In this document: one piece after another, positions 1-10,356 of the stretch
Numbering within the stretch: position 1 is the first letter of the stretch
How the letters are laid out: every line of letters starts with the position of its first letter
Assembly: GCA_000169075.1 (NCBI GenBank)
Contig: AAVT01000007.1
Span: 124,001 to 188,000, forward strand
From: a marine gamma proteobacterium HTCC2143
GTDB lineage: Bacteria > Pseudomonadota > Gammaproteobacteria > Pseudomonadales > Dasaniaceae
Reading direction: 5' to 3'
DNA length: 64,000 nt
Made by a program: the position numbers and the translations under genes
The notes under the pieces: generated by a model
The model's database searches: none
Told to the model about the DNA's origin: nothing
What the model saw: the letters and a program-made list of their open reading frames with translations, nothing else

Positions 1-56
1 CCAAAACAAACTGCAACCAACAATACCTTCGCACCAACTGCTATTTTCCTAAACAT
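1..56 (-). CDS. Start of a secreted protein, probably lytic transglycosylase MltB (partial)
   Basis: Only the first 18 codons lie in the window; the gene runs off the left edge. The reading starts MFRKIAVGAKVLLVAVC: a basic start followed by a hydrophobic stretch, i.e. a signal peptide. An AAGGAG ribosome binding site stands about 8 bases before the ATG. In Pseudomonas-type genomes the gene after rodA encodes the membrane-bound lytic murein transglycosylase MltB, which cleaves peptidoglycan glycan strands, and the position here directly downstream of rodA on the same strand fits. The catalytic part is not visible, so identity rests on gene order alone. Confidence 0.55.
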   Translation of the reverse strand, partial: MFRKIAVGAKVLLVAVCF

Positions 57-146
57 CACCCGCGTCTCCTTCCGAAAAAAAACCGTCCAACAACCTAAAA
101 ATTAAGTCACCACCATACTGTATTCTTGACTTTTCGGGAACGACAA

Positions 147-1292
147 TCACTGCCCGATGATACGTTTTTCGGTGCTAATTGCCATTAATAAACCAAAACC
201 TGCCAACAGTGTTACCAGTGACGTCCCGCCCTGACTAACCAGTGGCAATGGTACTCCAACAACTGGCAACAAACCCGATACCATTCCCATATTAACAAAA
301 ACATAGACGAAAAAAGTTAAGGTAATACTGCCCGCAAGCAAACGGCCAAAACTGTGCTGAGCGTTAACACCTATCCATAAGCCCCGGAAAATGATGGCCA
401 CATAAAGGCTCAATAAGGCCAAGACTCCCTGTAAGCCCCACTCTTCAGCCAGTACAGCAATAATAAAATCCGTATGACTCTCCGGTAGAAAATCCAGTTG
501 TGATTGGGTTCCGTTTGTCCACCCCTTACCATCCCAGCCGCCGGAACCAATCGCTGTTTTTGACTGAATAATATTCCATCCGGCACCCAGCTTATCGCTT
601 TCCGGGTTCAGGAGGGTAAGAATTCTAGTCCGCTGATAGTCTAATAATACAAATTGCCACATAGGCCATGCCGAGCATAGTAACAAGCCGACGGCGCCAA
701 AAATAAAGCGCCAGCCAATGCCCGATAAAAACAACACAAAAAGACCTGATGCCGCTATCAAAATAGAGGTGCCCAAATCAGGCTGACGGGCAATTAAAAA
801 AGTGGGCACTGCAATCACTACAAGACTGACAAGGATATATTTGAATCGTGGCGGCAACGCCCTCGAGGAAAAATACCAGGCCGCCGCCATTGGCACTACT
901 AGTTTCATCACTTCTGAGGGTTGAAACCGAAACCCTCCCAAACTCAACCATCGCTGCGCACCTTTTGCACCAACGCCGACTAGTGGCACCGCTATTAGTA
1001 GCAATATACCGACCACATAAGCTAGCGGTGCTAGGCGCTTGACGCGCTCCACGTTAAATTGCGCAATAACGATCATACCGATGTAGGCTATCAGTAAAAA
1101 ACGCCCCTGACGGACAAGAATGGCACTATTTTGATTGCCTGCGCTATACAGCACCAGTAACCCAAACACCGTAAGCGCTAACAGTAAGAGCAACAGTATT
1201 GGATCAATGTGCATACGCTGCCAAATGCTCACGCGACGAGCAAGATCCGCGGACTGTCCCGGCATTTGCCGAACAAAATCGGTTCGATTCAA
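147..1292 (-). CDS. rodA: Rod shape-determining protein RodA (SEDS peptidoglycan glycosyltransferase)
   Basis: 381 residues, almost entirely hydrophobic segments (about ten membrane helices), with SEDS-family signatures such as FRFQPSEVMKL, RQPDLGTS, and the C-terminal VVGVPLPLVSQGGTS. RodA polymerises lipid II into glycan strands during lateral wall growth, in partnership with the class B transpeptidase PBP2. The partner gene mrdA lies 38 bases upstream on the same strand, so the two are very likely co-transcribed. The longest reading starts at a TTG; an ATG at about 1265 (MPGQSADL) is an alternative and no convincing ribosome binding site separates them. Length matches the family. Confidence 0.96.
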   Translation of the reverse strand: MNRTDFVRQMPGQSADLARRVSIWQRMHIDPILLLLLLALTVFGLLVLYSAGNQNSAILVRQGRFLLIAYIGMIVIAQFNVERVKRLAPLAYVVGILLLIAVPLVGVGAKGAQRWLSLGGFRFQPSEVMKLVVPMAAAWYFSSRALPPRFKYILVSLVVIAVPTFLIARQPDLGTSILIAASGLFVLFLSGIGWRFIFGAVGLLLCSAWPMWQFVLLDYQRTRILTLLNPESDKLGAGWNIIQSKTAIGSGGWDGKGWTNGTQSQLDFLPESHTDFIIAVLAEEWGLQGVLALLSLYVAIIFRGLWIGVNAQHSFGRLLAGSITLTFFVYVFVNMGMVSGLLPVVGVPLPLVSQGGTSLVTLLAGFGLLMAISTEKRIIGQ

Positions 1293-1330
1293 AATTCAAT
1301 CACTGCTGTGTCGACTATAATTATCATTAT

Positions 1331-3271
1331 TTACCTGCTTATCACTGCTAACTGGCCACGGTCCAAATCGCTTCGCGCCGATACTTTTTTGCCAACCACA
1401 CTGTCATTCAAAACAGGGGCGTTCAACATGTCTTGGTCGATGAGATAAGCGTCGAGTACTTTACGCGCGATGCTGGCGGCACGGCTACTTTTTTCACCAT
1501 TTTCTATAATGACCGCAACAACTATTTTTGGGCTTGCAAGCGGTGCAAAGCCGACAAAAAGTGCATTATCCCGATGGCGCGCAGAAATCTTGTCAGTGTC
1601 ATATTCCTCATCTTGGGCGATCCCAATCACTTGAGCGGTACCGGTTTTCCCCCCAATTTTATACTGGGCACCACGACTAATCGCATTCGCAGAACCCCGG
1701 GGCCCATGAACAACCTGACTCATGGCATGATGAATAAAATCCCAGTGTTTATCATCGACTTCTATTGTGGCTAATTGGGGAACAGGCATTTCCTCGTCGT
1801 TTTTACTCTTTAACAACCGCGGTGAAAAATGAACACCTCGATTAGCCAGTGCAGCAATACCTGTTGCTAACTGGAGCGGGGTAACTAACAAATAACCCTG
1901 CCCTATCCCCGTGTTGATTGTTTCACCGGGATACCATGGCAGTCGCTTATAACGTCGCTTCCATTCTCTCGAAGGAAGCAATCCGCTGCGTTCGTTATTT
2001 ATGTCTATGCCCACCTTCGAACCAAATCCAAACGGCTCACTGAAATCATGTATACGGTCTATACCCAACTGATAAGCAAGGTCATAAAAATAGGTGTCAC
2101 AGGATTCAGCGATTGCCTGTTCCATTGCGACAAATTTTGCATGGCCAGTTCGGCGAGTTTTCCACGTCCAGTCTCTATATAGCCGATTTGATTTATCACC
2201 CGGCAGAAGATACCAGCCCGGATCTCGGACAACAGAATCCGGAGTCACCATCCCATAGTGCAATCCCGCCAAACCAAATATCGGTTTTAATGTCGACCCC
2301 GGCGCATATTGTCCCTGTAACGAGCGATTGACCAGAGGACGGTCCGGTGATTGAAGCAACACATTATAATTTTTACTACTGATGCCTCCGACAAACATAT
2401 TTGCATCAAAACTAGGCGTGCTTACCATAGCAATAATACCGCCTGTTTTCGGGTCAATAGCAACGACTGATCCCCGATAGTCACCCAGCGCCTCATGAGC
2501 AACCTTTTGGACATAAGCATCAATATACAAGGTGATGTCCTGACCCGGTTCAGGATCAGATCGCTCCAACACTCTCAAAACTCGGCCACGGGCATTGGTT
2601 TCAACATTCTGGCTACCCACCTCACCGTGAAGCTCTTTTTCATAATACTGCTCGAGCCCTATTTTTCCTATTTCGTTAGTGCCACTATAATTAACTTCGT
2701 CTATTTCAAACTGTTCCTTTTCATTAATTCGACCGACGTATCCCAGCACATGAGTAAACAGCTCGCCATGGGGATAATGCCTTGCCAGTTGCGCATCAAC
2801 ATCCACCCCCGGCAATCGATAACGATTCACCGATATGATGGCGATCTCTTCTTCAGTCAGCTTAAATTTTAGCGGCACTGAGGCGTGTGGCCGCTGACGC
2901 ATCAGCAGGCGTCGGAATTTTTTAATATGATCGTCATCGATCTCAATGAGCTGCCGAAGCAATACTATGGTGTCATCAAGGTTATCAATATGTTCTTTGA
3001 CAATCGTCAAACTGTAACTGGGTCGATTTTCCGCCAACAACACACCATTGCGATCGTAAATCAGCCCGCGCTTGGGCGGCACAGGCTGCAGCTGCACCCT
3101 GTTACGATCTGATTGGGTGACATAAGTGTCATGCTCAGTAATTTGAAGGGAAAAGTATCGGACTACGAGTAAAGACAGTAAGACAACAACGAATATGCCT
3201 ACAAAAATGGTACGCTCAAAGTATATACGCCGTTCAGTGAAAGTATCTTTTAGAGATATTTGATCTGACAT
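1331..3271 (-). CDS. mrdA: Penicillin-binding protein 2 (MrdA)
   Basis: Class B transpeptidase of the elongasome that cross-links peptidoglycan made by RodA. From the start MSDQISLKD the protein has about 646 residues: a short cytoplasmic tail, one membrane helix (FVGIFVVVLLSLLVVRYF), a dimerisation/pedestal domain, and a penicillin-binding domain with the SxxK motif in APGSTLKPI, the SxN-type motif in AESCDTYF and the KTG motif in GGKTGTAQ. The open frame extends 28 codons further upstream into rlmH, but that extension is unlike the family, so the internal ATG was chosen. It sits between rlmH and rodA, the usual order. Confidence 0.96.
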   Translation of the reverse strand: MSDQISLKDTFTERRIYFERTIFVGIFVVVLLSLLVVRYFSLQITEHDTYVTQSDRNRVQLQPVPPKRGLIYDRNGVLLAENRPSYSLTIVKEHIDNLDDTIVLLRQLIEIDDDHIKKFRRLLMRQRPHASVPLKFKLTEEEIAIISVNRYRLPGVDVDAQLARHYPHGELFTHVLGYVGRINEKEQFEIDEVNYSGTNEIGKIGLEQYYEKELHGEVGSQNVETNARGRVLRVLERSDPEPGQDITLYIDAYVQKVAHEALGDYRGSVVAIDPKTGGIIAMVSTPSFDANMFVGGISSKNYNVLLQSPDRPLVNRSLQGQYAPGSTLKPIFGLAGLHYGMVTPDSVVRDPGWYLLPGDKSNRLYRDWTWKTRRTGHAKFVAMEQAIAESCDTYFYDLAYQLGIDRIHDFSEPFGFGSKVGIDINNERSGLLPSREWKRRYKRLPWYPGETINTGIGQGYLLVTPLQLATGIAALANRGVHFSPRLLKSKNDEEMPVPQLATIEVDDKHWDFIHHAMSQVVHGPRGSANAISRGAQYKIGGKTGTAQVIGIAQDEEYDTDKISARHRDNALFVGFAPLASPKIVVAVIIENGEKSSRAASIARKVLDAYLIDQDMLNAPVLNDSVVGKKVSARSDLDRGQLAVISR

Positions 3272-3290
3272 TATTCCAGTATGAGTTCCA

Positions 3291-3758
3291 TCAGCGATGA
3301 TAGGGGTGATTATTATTGATCGTCCAGGCGCGATAAAGTTGCTCAGCCAACACAATTCTTACCAAGGGATGTGGCAAGGTCAGTGCTGACAGCGACCAAT
3401 GCTGATCCGCCCTGTCCAGGCATTCTTGCGCCAGACCGTCAGGGCCGCCTACCAGCAAACTAATATTAGCACCGTCGAGCTGCCAATCGCGCAAATTACC
3501 GGCCAATTGTTCCGTACTCCAAGGCTTACCTTTAACATCAAGTGCCACCACTCGATCTCGATCGCCTATGGCCGCCTGCATTTGCTGCCCCTCATTGGCG
3601 ATCGCCCTTCGAATATCAGCCCCTTTTCCCCTTTTACCTAAAGCAATCTCTTTCACTTCCAGTTTTAATTCTGGAGGCAGGCGTTTGCAATATTCGTCGA
3701 CACCCTGCTCTACCCACTTAGGCATTTTGGTTCCGACGGCTAATAAGCGAATATGCAT
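3291..3758 (-). CDS. rlmH: 23S rRNA (pseudouridine-1915-N3)-methyltransferase RlmH
   Basis: 155 residues, the normal length of this SPOUT-class methyltransferase. It starts [16 protein letters not shown] and ends [15 protein letters not shown], both diagnostic for RlmH; the SAM-binding knot contains [12 protein letters not shown]. The enzyme methylates pseudouridine 1915 in helix 69 of 23S rRNA on assembled 70S ribosomes. It follows rsfS by about 30 bases and precedes mrdA by about 20, on the same strand, as in many gammaproteobacteria where rsfS-rlmH-mrdA-rodA form one transcription unit. Confidence 0.97.
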   Translation of the reverse strand: MHIRLLAVGTKMPKWVEQGVDEYCKRLPPELKLEVKEIALGKRGKGADIRRAIANEGQQMQAAIGDRDRVVALDVKGKPWSTEQLAGNLRDWQLDGANISLLVGGPDGLAQECLDRADQHWSLSALTLPHPLVRIVLAEQLYRAWTINNNHPYHR

Positions 3759-3788
3759 AGTCTTAGCTGCAGCCCAATGATCTAATCA

Positions 3789-4121
3789 TTACGCCGCAGG
3801 AACTGACCACAATCGCTCCAGATCGTAAAACTCGCGAGTGTCAGGTAACATTACATGAACAACGACCTCACCAAAATCGACCAGCGCCCATTCCGAAGAA
3901 TGATCCACTCCCTCAATACCCATCGCCTGGCACCCTTTGTGTTTTAAATCCAGCGCAACATTGTCCGCCAGAGATTTAACATGGCGGTTTGATGTACCTG
4001 TGCAGATAACCATAAAATCGGTGACATCAGTCATTTCCCTAACATCAAGGGTAATAACATCCCGAGCCTTCAAGTCATCCAGCGCGTTCAACGCTAGGTC
4101 TTTAATTTTTTCTGCTTTCAT
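3789..4121 (-). CDS. rsfS: Ribosomal silencing factor RsfS
   Basis: 110 residues. The family core is visible: [22 protein letters not shown] near residues 25-46 and the end segment [24 protein letters not shown]. RsfS binds ribosomal protein L14 on the large subunit and blocks subunit joining when nutrients are short. The gene lies between nadD and rlmH, the conserved neighbourhood. Confidence 0.97.
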   Translation of the reverse strand: MKAEKIKDLALNALDDLKARDVITLDVREMTDVTDFMVICTGTSNRHVKSLADNVALDLKHKGCQAMGIEGVDHSSEWALVDFGEVVVHVMLPDTREFYDLERLWSVPAA

Positions 4122-4157
4122 CTGTTTAAGGTTGTCCTCGGAGGGTGAATCAATTCA

Positions 4158-4790
4158 TCACTGATACAGTTGATGAACATGAATATAGTTTAGTACTGCT
4201 GTCGGTAAAAATCGTTCTACGCTCTGATTACTGGCAATTGCCGAGCGAATACCTGTTGCTGAAATGGGATAAGGCTGCAATGTCAAAAATAGAACTGAGC
4301 CATTCGGCCTAACCTGCAGTTCATTTTCATCAGAGCACTGATACTGCGCCGCCAATTCTGCAAGTGGACCTACAGTCGGCAACTTAGCACCCGGCCGGCT
4401 TATCACGATGATGTGCGCCAGTGACAAAAAATCCTGCCAACGGTGCCATCGATCAAATTGAGCAAAGGCATCGGTTCCCATAATCCAACACAGCGAGACA
4501 TCATTACCCAACTCATGACGGTATTGTTCCAGCGTGTCGATGCTATAGGACAGACCGGGGCGCAACATCTCGCGATCGTCAACGATTAAGTCCGTATCCG
4601 TCACAGCCAACTGCACCATGTCTAATCGTTGCGAACTACTGCAACTAGGCGTGTCCCGATGAGGGGGCCGATGACAAGGTAACAAACGCACCTCATCCAA
4701 CTGCAACTGTCGTTTCAATTCCAGCGCCGATTGCAAATGACCATTATGTATCGGGTCAAACGTGCCACCAAAAATAGCAACGGTTTTCAT
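4158..4790 (-). CDS. nadD: Nicotinate-nucleotide adenylyltransferase NadD
   Basis: Converts nicotinate mononucleotide and ATP to deamido-NAD in NAD synthesis. From MKTVAIFGGTFDPIHNGHL there are 210 residues; GGTFDPIHNGH is the nucleotidyltransferase T/HxGH-type motif and ISATGIRSAI is the C-terminal ISSTxIR-type motif. The open frame begins nine codons earlier at a TTG that directly follows the proA stop codon, without a properly spaced ribosome binding site, so the internal ATG is preferred. It is downstream of proA and upstream of rsfS on the same strand. Confidence 0.96.
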   Translation of the reverse strand: MKTVAIFGGTFDPIHNGHLQSALELKRQLQLDEVRLLPCHRPPHRDTPSCSSSQRLDMVQLAVTDTDLIVDDREMLRPGLSYSIDTLEQYRHELGNDVSLCWIMGTDAFAQFDRWHRWQDFLSLAHIIVISRPGAKLPTVGPLAELAAQYQCSDENELQVRPNGSVLFLTLQPYPISATGIRSAIASNQSVERFLPTAVLNYIHVHQLYQ

Positions 4791-4817
4791 CGACTGACGC
4801 GCGAAAAGGCCATGCAA

Positions 4818-6077
4818 CTACTCCCTGATCTCGCCATCGCCCAACACGATATATTTTTGCGAGGTCAGACCTTCTAGCCCAACCGGACCGCGGGCATGTA
4901 TTTTGTCAGTAGAAATACCTATCTCTGCACCGAGTCCATATTCGAAACCGTCAGCGAACCGTGTTGACGCGTTAATCATTACCGAACTGGAATCTACTTC
5001 TCGCAGAAACCGGCGTCCGTTGGTGTAATTTTCCGTCACAATAGTATCGGTGTGTTGTGAACTGTAGTGATTAATATGATCCATTGCCTGCTCCAGACCA
5101 TCGACCATTTTAATCGATAAAATAGGCGCCAGATATTCTGTCTTCCAATCCTCTTCCGTTGCCAACTTACCATCACTTATTATGGCCTTAATTCGCTCAC
5201 AGACGCGCAGCTCCACACCAGCTTGCCGATAAGCCGCCGCCAAACGAGGCAGAATATCCGCTGCAATCCGCTCTGCAACCAGTAATGTTTCCATCGTATT
5301 ACAGGTACCGTATCGCTGTGTCTTGGAATTAATCGCGACGTTAAATGCTTTTTCAAGATCGGCGTGATCGTCTATATAGACATGACAAATACCGTCCAAA
5401 TGCTTAATCACGGCAACCGTCGCATCCCGTGAAATTCTCTCTATCAAACCCTTGCCACCACGGGGCACTACCACATCGACAAAATCAGGCATGGTGATTA
5501 ACTCACCCACGGCCGCTCGATCTGTTGTTTCAACAACTTGCACGGCATTTTTAGGTAATCCTGCTGCCGCCAAGCCTTCAATGATGCAAGCCGCGATCGC
5601 TTGATTAGAATGAATAGCCTCCGACCCACCCCGTAAAATCGTTGCATTACCCGCCTTAATACACAAGCTAGCGGCTTCAACCGTTACATTGGGCCTGGAT
5701 TCATAAATGATCCCAATCACGCCCAAAGGAACTCTCATATTACCAACCTGAATACCACTGGGACGGTATTTGAGGTCCGTAATCTCTCCTACCGGATCCG
5801 CTAAAGCGGCGACTTGATGAAGACCCTCTACCATGTCATCGATACGAGCCTCCGTGAGCTCTAACCGATCTAATAACGCGGCATCAAGACCATTTGACCT
5901 GCCACCTTCCATATCCTGTTGGTTAGCTGCCAGTAGCTTTCCACGGGCGCGCTCAATCGCGTCTGCCGTCGCTATTAGAGCATTATTCTTGGTGCCAGTT
6001 TTTGCCGCCGCCATTGCTCGTGAAGCCTGCCGAGCGCTCTGCCCGACTGTTGTCATATATTGCTTAACGTCCATCAA
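4818..6077 (-). CDS. proA: Gamma-glutamyl phosphate reductase ProA
   Basis: 419 residues, full length for the family. It reduces gamma-glutamyl phosphate to glutamate semialdehyde with NADPH, the second step of proline synthesis. The aldehyde-dehydrogenase-type catalytic cysteine is in [15 protein letters not shown], and [11 protein letters not shown] and [12 protein letters not shown] are typical ProA segments. Its stop codon is immediately followed by the nadD frame. proB is not adjacent. A second ATG directly follows the first (MMDVKQ). Confidence 0.97.
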   Translation of the reverse strand: MMDVKQYMTTVGQSARQASRAMAAAKTGTKNNALIATADAIERARGKLLAANQQDMEGGRSNGLDAALLDRLELTEARIDDMVEGLHQVAALADPVGEITDLKYRPSGIQVGNMRVPLGVIGIIYESRPNVTVEAASLCIKAGNATILRGGSEAIHSNQAIAACIIEGLAAAGLPKNAVQVVETTDRAAVGELITMPDFVDVVVPRGGKGLIERISRDATVAVIKHLDGICHVYIDDHADLEKAFNVAINSKTQRYGTCNTMETLLVAERIAADILPRLAAAYRQAGVELRVCERIKAIISDGKLATEEDWKTEYLAPILSIKMVDGLEQAMDHINHYSSQHTDTIVTENYTNGRRFLREVDSSSVMINASTRFADGFEYGLGAEIGISTDKIHARGPVGLEGLTSQKYIVLGDGEIRE

Positions 6078-6237
6078 TATTCTTCTAGCTCTGTGTTCGT
6101 CTTCGGCCTGTGATTATACCTGAATATCTGCCACTCTACCTCTTCACTGGAAAATCCTTTGTTCATCTGTCGACAGCGGCGCTAAAACACCTACAATAGA
6201 GCTCGCTAAAAAATCGCCTCTCTTTGAGAACAGCGTT

Positions 6238-6447
6238 ATGACAATTCAATTATCGACCTGTCCACTGTGCCAACAAGACAATCACTGCAGCCGTGCTGCA
6301 AATAGCGAGAGTAGTTCCTGCTGGTGTCAAACAGCCACTATATCGACAACATTAATCAGACAAGCGAGAGAAAAAAACGATGTGGGACGCTGTATTTGCC
6401 GGCGCTGTGCCGACTTAGCGGCAACGCTTACCCGCTCACCAGAATAA
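6238..6447 (+). CDS. Small cysteine-rich CWC family protein
   Basis: 69 residues with the pattern CPLCQQDNHC near the start, CWC in the middle (residues 28-30) and CxxC (CICRRC) near the end. This matches the Cys_rich_CWC family of small, presumably metal-binding proteins of unknown function, in which the opening CPxCxxxNxC and a central CWC are conserved. It lies 16 bases before cysZ, on the same strand, so the two may be co-transcribed. Divergent from proA. Confidence 0.85.
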   Translation: MTIQLSTCPLCQQDNHCSRAANSESSSCWCQTATISTTLIRQAREKNDVGRCICRRCADLAATLTRSPE

Positions 6448-6463
6448 TCATCGAGGACCTATT

Positions 6464-7210
6464 ATGAAGGGCAACCCTGCCACCGGATTCAACTATTTGG
6501 TTCGTGGATTTAAACTGACTCTTCAACCCGGATTACGGTTGTTCGTGTTGATTCCGCTAACTATCAACATTGTTATATTTTCAATCCTGATTGGACTTAC
6601 CATCAGTGAATTTTATGGCTGGATAGAAGCGGTGATGAACTGGGTGCCTGATTTTCTATCATTTATTCGCTGGGTTCTGTGGCCCATGGCACTGGTATTA
6701 ATACTCACCGTCGTTATGTACAGTTTTAGCGTTATTGCCAACTTGATAGCGTCACCTTTTAACGGATTGCTAGCAGAAAAAGTAGAAGAACTAATGACGG
6801 GCAAAGAAGTAGACGGCCATGAAACTATCGGCAAAGCCCTATTGGCCTTCCCCAAAAGCCTCAGCCGGGAGATTTCGAAAATAATATACTATCTTCCGCT
6901 AGCACTGGCCGTTTTAGTCATTAGCTTTGTGCCTGTGGTGAATGCAGTTGCGCCAGTGCTGTGGTTTTTACTGGGGACATGGATGATGGCTATTCAATAT
7001 TGCGATTATCCCATGGATAATAACCGCCGGAGTTTTTCTGCCATGAAACATGCCATTGCCAGCAAGCGATTAACGTCGCTGGGATTCGGCGCCGGTGTCA
7101 TGGCAGGAACCATGATCCCAGTGGTTAATTTCATTATCATGCCAGCGGCAATCTGCGGTGCAACCGTGTATTGGGTAGAAGAATTAAAACCACTAACACC
7201 CCAATCGTGA
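6464..7210 (+). CDS. cysZ: Sulfate transporter CysZ
   Basis: 248 residues, normal for CysZ, an inner-membrane sulfate channel feeding cysteine synthesis. It begins MKGNPATGFNYLVRGFKL, with the family's GF.YL..G..L pattern, and contains about four long hydrophobic segments; the conserved segments SPFNGLLAEKVE and YCDYPMDNNRRSF are present. A good ribosome binding site (GAGGACC) precedes the ATG. Its 3' end faces that of rhlB with only 12 bases between the stop codons and no obvious terminator. Confidence 0.95.
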   Translation: MKGNPATGFNYLVRGFKLTLQPGLRLFVLIPLTINIVIFSILIGLTISEFYGWIEAVMNWVPDFLSFIRWVLWPMALVLILTVVMYSFSVIANLIASPFNGLLAEKVEELMTGKEVDGHETIGKALLAFPKSLSREISKIIYYLPLALAVLVISFVPVVNAVAPVLWFLLGTWMMAIQYCDYPMDNNRRSFSAMKHAIASKRLTSLGFGAGVMAGTMIPVVNFIIMPAAICGATVYWVEELKPLTPQS

Positions 7211-7222
7211 CCCCACAAAGAA

Positions 7223-8596
7223 TTACTTCAGCATTTCTTCCGGAGGTTGTGTGCAAGACAACTTGCTACCCAAGAGCTCTTCCAGTGGTGCCAGCAAAAA
7301 TGAATCGTCCTCACAGGCAAAGCTGATTGAAGTACCGGTAGCACCCGCTCGCCCTGTTCTACCAATCCGATGTACGTAGTCTTCGGGATCTTCTGGCAAG
7401 GTATAATTGATGACATGACTAACGCCGTCAACATGAATACCTCGGCCAGCAACATCCGTTGCTACCAACACCTGCAGATCACCATCTTTAAATCGCTGCA
7501 GCGTCTGCGAGCGTTTATTCTGTGGTATTTCGCCAGAAAGAATGCCACAGCGAATGCCCGCTTTGCGCAATCGTTCGTATAACTTCCTAGTTTGATCACG
7601 GCGATTGGCAAAAACAATAATGCTTTTTGCATCAGGTAACTGAACAATATTTCGAAGCAGCGCAAACTTTTGATCCGCGGCAACGATATACACTTTTTGA
7701 TCAACCGTGTCAGTCGCTACACTATCCGGTTCTATTTCCAATGAGAACGGTTCAAACGTCCACTGCTCAGTCAGACTTAGTACTTCAGGTGTAAATGTGG
7801 CACTAAACAGCAGCGTCTGCCGGCTTTCTTTTCGAGGGGTGCTGCGGACAATACGTCGCACTTGGGGTATAAATCCCATGTCGAGCATACGATCTGCTTC
7901 GTCGATCACTAAAATTTCAATTTGGTCCAGGTACAAATCACCGCGACTTTGAAAATCTAGCAATCGGCCGGGGGTGGCCACAACAATATCGACCAGCTCC
8001 CTGCTAAGTTGCTGCAATTGTTTCTGATAGTCCATACCACCAATCAACGTAGCAACTTTTAGACCGGTGTACTTATTCAGGCTTTTCGCGTCTTCACCAA
8101 TCTGTACCACCAGTTCCCGAGTGGGGGCAATGATCAACGCTCTTGGCTCCCCCGCATAACGCTCTTCTTTGATAGGGTTGGCCAGAAAATCATTAATTAT
8201 TGTAATAAGAAATGCGGCTGTTTTCCCGGTTCCGGTTTGCGCTTTACCAATGGCATCATGGCCCTGCATCGTTTGCGGTAACGTCCCGGCCTGAATGGGG
8301 GAGCAGTATTCAAAACCCAAATCAGCGATGCCATGCATCAAGCGGTCGTCCAAACTCAAATCGTGAAACCGAGTTTTACCCTCTTCTGGAGCCACTTTGA
8401 ATTGATCAATTGACCAAGTATCTGCAGGTTTTTGACGCGAGCTTTTACCATGACTTTTGCGCTTGCGTGCAGCCTTGGCTCCCGACGTTTTGTCACCAGA
8501 TTGTGGCGCGACATCAGGTGAAACAACCTTATCTGTCGAGCCAGCTGTCGCTTTTATGCCGTCGGACTTACCCTTACCAAATAACTTGCCAATCAA
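7223..8596 (-). CDS. rhlB: DEAD-box ATP-dependent RNA helicase RhlB
   Basis: 457 residues. An 80-residue, Lys/Ser-rich basic N-terminal tail precedes the helicase core: Q-motif region [20 protein letters not shown], Walker [13 protein letters not shown] box in [16 protein letters not shown] in LLFSATF, and [10 protein letters not shown] near the C-terminus. The combination TRFHDL...[11 protein letters not shown] is closest to pseudomonad-type RhlB, a degradosome-associated helicase. The basic tail suggests direct RNA binding. Other DEAD-box subfamilies are possible but less likely. Confidence 0.88.
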   Translation of the reverse strand: MIGKLFGKGKSDGIKATAGSTDKVVSPDVAPQSGDKTSGAKAARKRKSHGKSSRQKPADTWSIDQFKVAPEEGKTRFHDLSLDDRLMHGIADLGFEYCSPIQAGTLPQTMQGHDAIGKAQTGTGKTAAFLITIINDFLANPIKEERYAGEPRALIIAPTRELVVQIGEDAKSLNKYTGLKVATLIGGMDYQKQLQQLSRELVDIVVATPGRLLDFQSRGDLYLDQIEILVIDEADRMLDMGFIPQVRRIVRSTPRKESRQTLLFSATFTPEVLSLTEQWTFEPFSLEIEPDSVATDTVDQKVYIVAADQKFALLRNIVQLPDAKSIIVFANRRDQTRKLYERLRKAGIRCGILSGEIPQNKRSQTLQRFKDGDLQVLVATDVAGRGIHVDGVSHVINYTLPEDPEDYVHRIGRTGRAGATGTSISFACEDDSFLLAPLEELLGSKLSCTQPPEEMLK

Positions 8597-8746
8597 TGAT
8601 CAATACTCGCTTATTATAGACGTGGCGCATTCTAGCATTATTGCCGCCGATAATACGCATAAGCCGGAAAACAGTTGCAAATGAACACCCTATGACTTGG
8701 CGGCTGGCACAAACCTTGCTCACAGCACATAACACCCTGATGAAGC

Positions 8747-9490
8747 TCAGCCGCAAACAGGACAAGCAGGACTTTTCGGCAACAGCAGTTTTCTCCATTC
8801 CGATGTCTTTGCATCATATATTTGTAATTGCCCCGCGACTGACTTGCCGAATCCACTGAGTAGCTTGATCGCCTCAATTGCCTGCACAGAACCGATTACC
8901 CCCACCAAGGGACTCAACACACCACTATTAGCACAGCTCAAATCTTCTATTGCGGCGACATCTTTATACAAACATTGATAGCAGGGACAGGTCGCTTCAC
9001 GACTATCAAAGACAATGACCTGCCCCTCACTACGAATAGCTGCACCCGATACCAGCGGCGTTTTTAGCTCGACACAAGCCCGGTTAATCTCAAGACGGGT
9101 TTGTAGGTTATCGCAGCAGTCAACAACCACATCAACCCTTTTGACAGCATCCAACAAAAACTGCCCTGTCAGCTTTTCGCCGATACACTGCGACACCGTA
9201 TCAGGATTTATCGCCGCGACAGCCTCACTGACTGAAATAACTTTAGGGCGGTCGATATCACTCATGGTGTGAGCAATTTGTCGCTGCAAATTACTCAGGT
9301 CAACCTTATCAAAATCGGCCAACCATAGCTCACCCACACCCGCCCCAGCCAAATAAAGCGCAACCGGGCAACCCAATCCGCCCAAGCCCACAACTAACAC
9401 TTTTGCGTCAACCAGTTTCTGCTGACCACCATAATCGAAGTCATCCAGCATTATTTGACGACTGTATCTCAACAACTGATGGTCATTCAT
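8747..9490 (-). CDS. moeB: HesA/MoeB/ThiF family adenylyltransferase (MoeB)
   Basis: About 247 residues from MNDHQLLRYSRQIML. It carries the nucleotide-binding GLGGLGCPVALYLAGAGVG and two Cys pairs for structural zinc (CPCYQC and the C-terminal CPVCG). MoeB adenylates the C-terminal glycine of MoaD for molybdopterin synthesis; related ThiF does the same for ThiS, so substrate choice is inferred from gene order (prfA-prmC-moeB, as in Pseudomonas). The frame extends six codons upstream, but the ATG overlapping the end of prmC by 8 bases is the family start. Confidence 0.9.
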   Translation of the reverse strand: MNDHQLLRYSRQIMLDDFDYGGQQKLVDAKVLVVGLGGLGCPVALYLAGAGVGELWLADFDKVDLSNLQRQIAHTMSDIDRPKVISVSEAVAAINPDTVSQCIGEKLTGQFLLDAVKRVDVVVDCCDNLQTRLEINRACVELKTPLVSGAAIRSEGQVIVFDSREATCPCYQCLYKDVAAIEDLSCANSGVLSPLVGVIGSVQAIEAIKLLSGFGKSVAGQLQIYDAKTSEWRKLLLPKSPACPVCG

Positions 9491-10340
9491 CGTTATCCAC
9501 CCCTGCAATAAACTGCCCGCCCGTCAGGCGCCCCCAGCCCGAAAGATCCACCGCGGTAAATATTTTAGTAAATCCCGCGCGCAGCAATAGTGCCTGCACG
9601 GCATCAGCTTGATTATACCCATGCTCTAACAACAACCAGCCGCGGTCTTTTAAATAGGCGCCGGCGCAATCGGCAATGTGCTCTAGATCAGCTAGACCAT
9701 GATTTTCTGCAACTAGCGCTGACCGGGGCTCAAAGCTGACGTCACCCTCTTCGAGATGGTTATCCTGCGGGTCTATGTAGGGCGGATTGCTGACGATGAC
9801 ATCAAAACATTGATTACCAATTGCATCAAACCAATTGGACTCAAGAACCGTGACATTATTGAGAGAATATTTGGCCTTGTTACTTTCTGCCAGAGCGACA
9901 GCATTGGGCTGAACATCACTGGCAACAATACACCAGCCACTTTTTTCACTCGCCAACGCCAACGCAATGGCACCGCTGCCGGTACCCAAGTCTAGTATAT
10001 CGGCACTTGCCGCATCGCTCATTAACTCCAGCGTTTTTTCTACCAGTAGCTCTGTTTCCGGACGCGGAATCAACGTCGAGGCATTAACTTGCAAATCCAG
10101 TGACCAGAAACCGCGCTCGCCGGTGATGTAAGCAATCGGCTCGCCGACAATACGTCGCTCTAATAGCGTCAGGAAATGTCGCTCATGCTCGGTGGAAACC
10201 TCAGCCTCAGGCCAAGCGCGCAAAAAGCTTCGACGTTTTTCCAAACAAAAACACAGTAATAGCTCCACATCCAACATGGCACTATCGCTAACGCTTTGAA
10301 GATTTTTACTGTGTAATAGCAGTTCGGCAACGGTTGCCAT
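9483..10340 (-). CDS. prmC: Release factor glutamine methyltransferase PrmC
   Basis: 285 residues. It methylates the glutamine of the GGQ motif of release factors RF1 and RF2. The SAM-binding motif DLGTGSGAIALALA and the catalytic NPPY motif (VSNPPYIDPQD) are clear. It follows prfA, the gene of its substrate RF1, by 16 bases on the same strand and overlaps moeB at its 3' end. Confidence 0.97.
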   Translation of the reverse strand: MATVAELLLHSKNLQSVSDSAMLDVELLLCFCLEKRRSFLRAWPEAEVSTEHERHFLTLLERRIVGEPIAYITGERGFWSLDLQVNASTLIPRPETELLVEKTLELMSDAASADILDLGTGSGAIALALASEKSGWCIVASDVQPNAVALAESNKAKYSLNNVTVLESNWFDAIGNQCFDVIVSNPPYIDPQDNHLEEGDVSFEPRSALVAENHGLADLEHIADCAGAYLKDRGWLLLEHGYNQADAVQALLLRAGFTKIFTAVDLSGWGRLTGGQFIAGVDNDE

Positions 10341-10356
10341 AGTGTTCTCGAGCCAC

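Noticed and set aside
2495..2872. A 125-codon plus-strand frame inside mrdA
   Set aside because: Antisense shadow of the penicillin-binding protein; low-complexity hydrophobic translation without a family.
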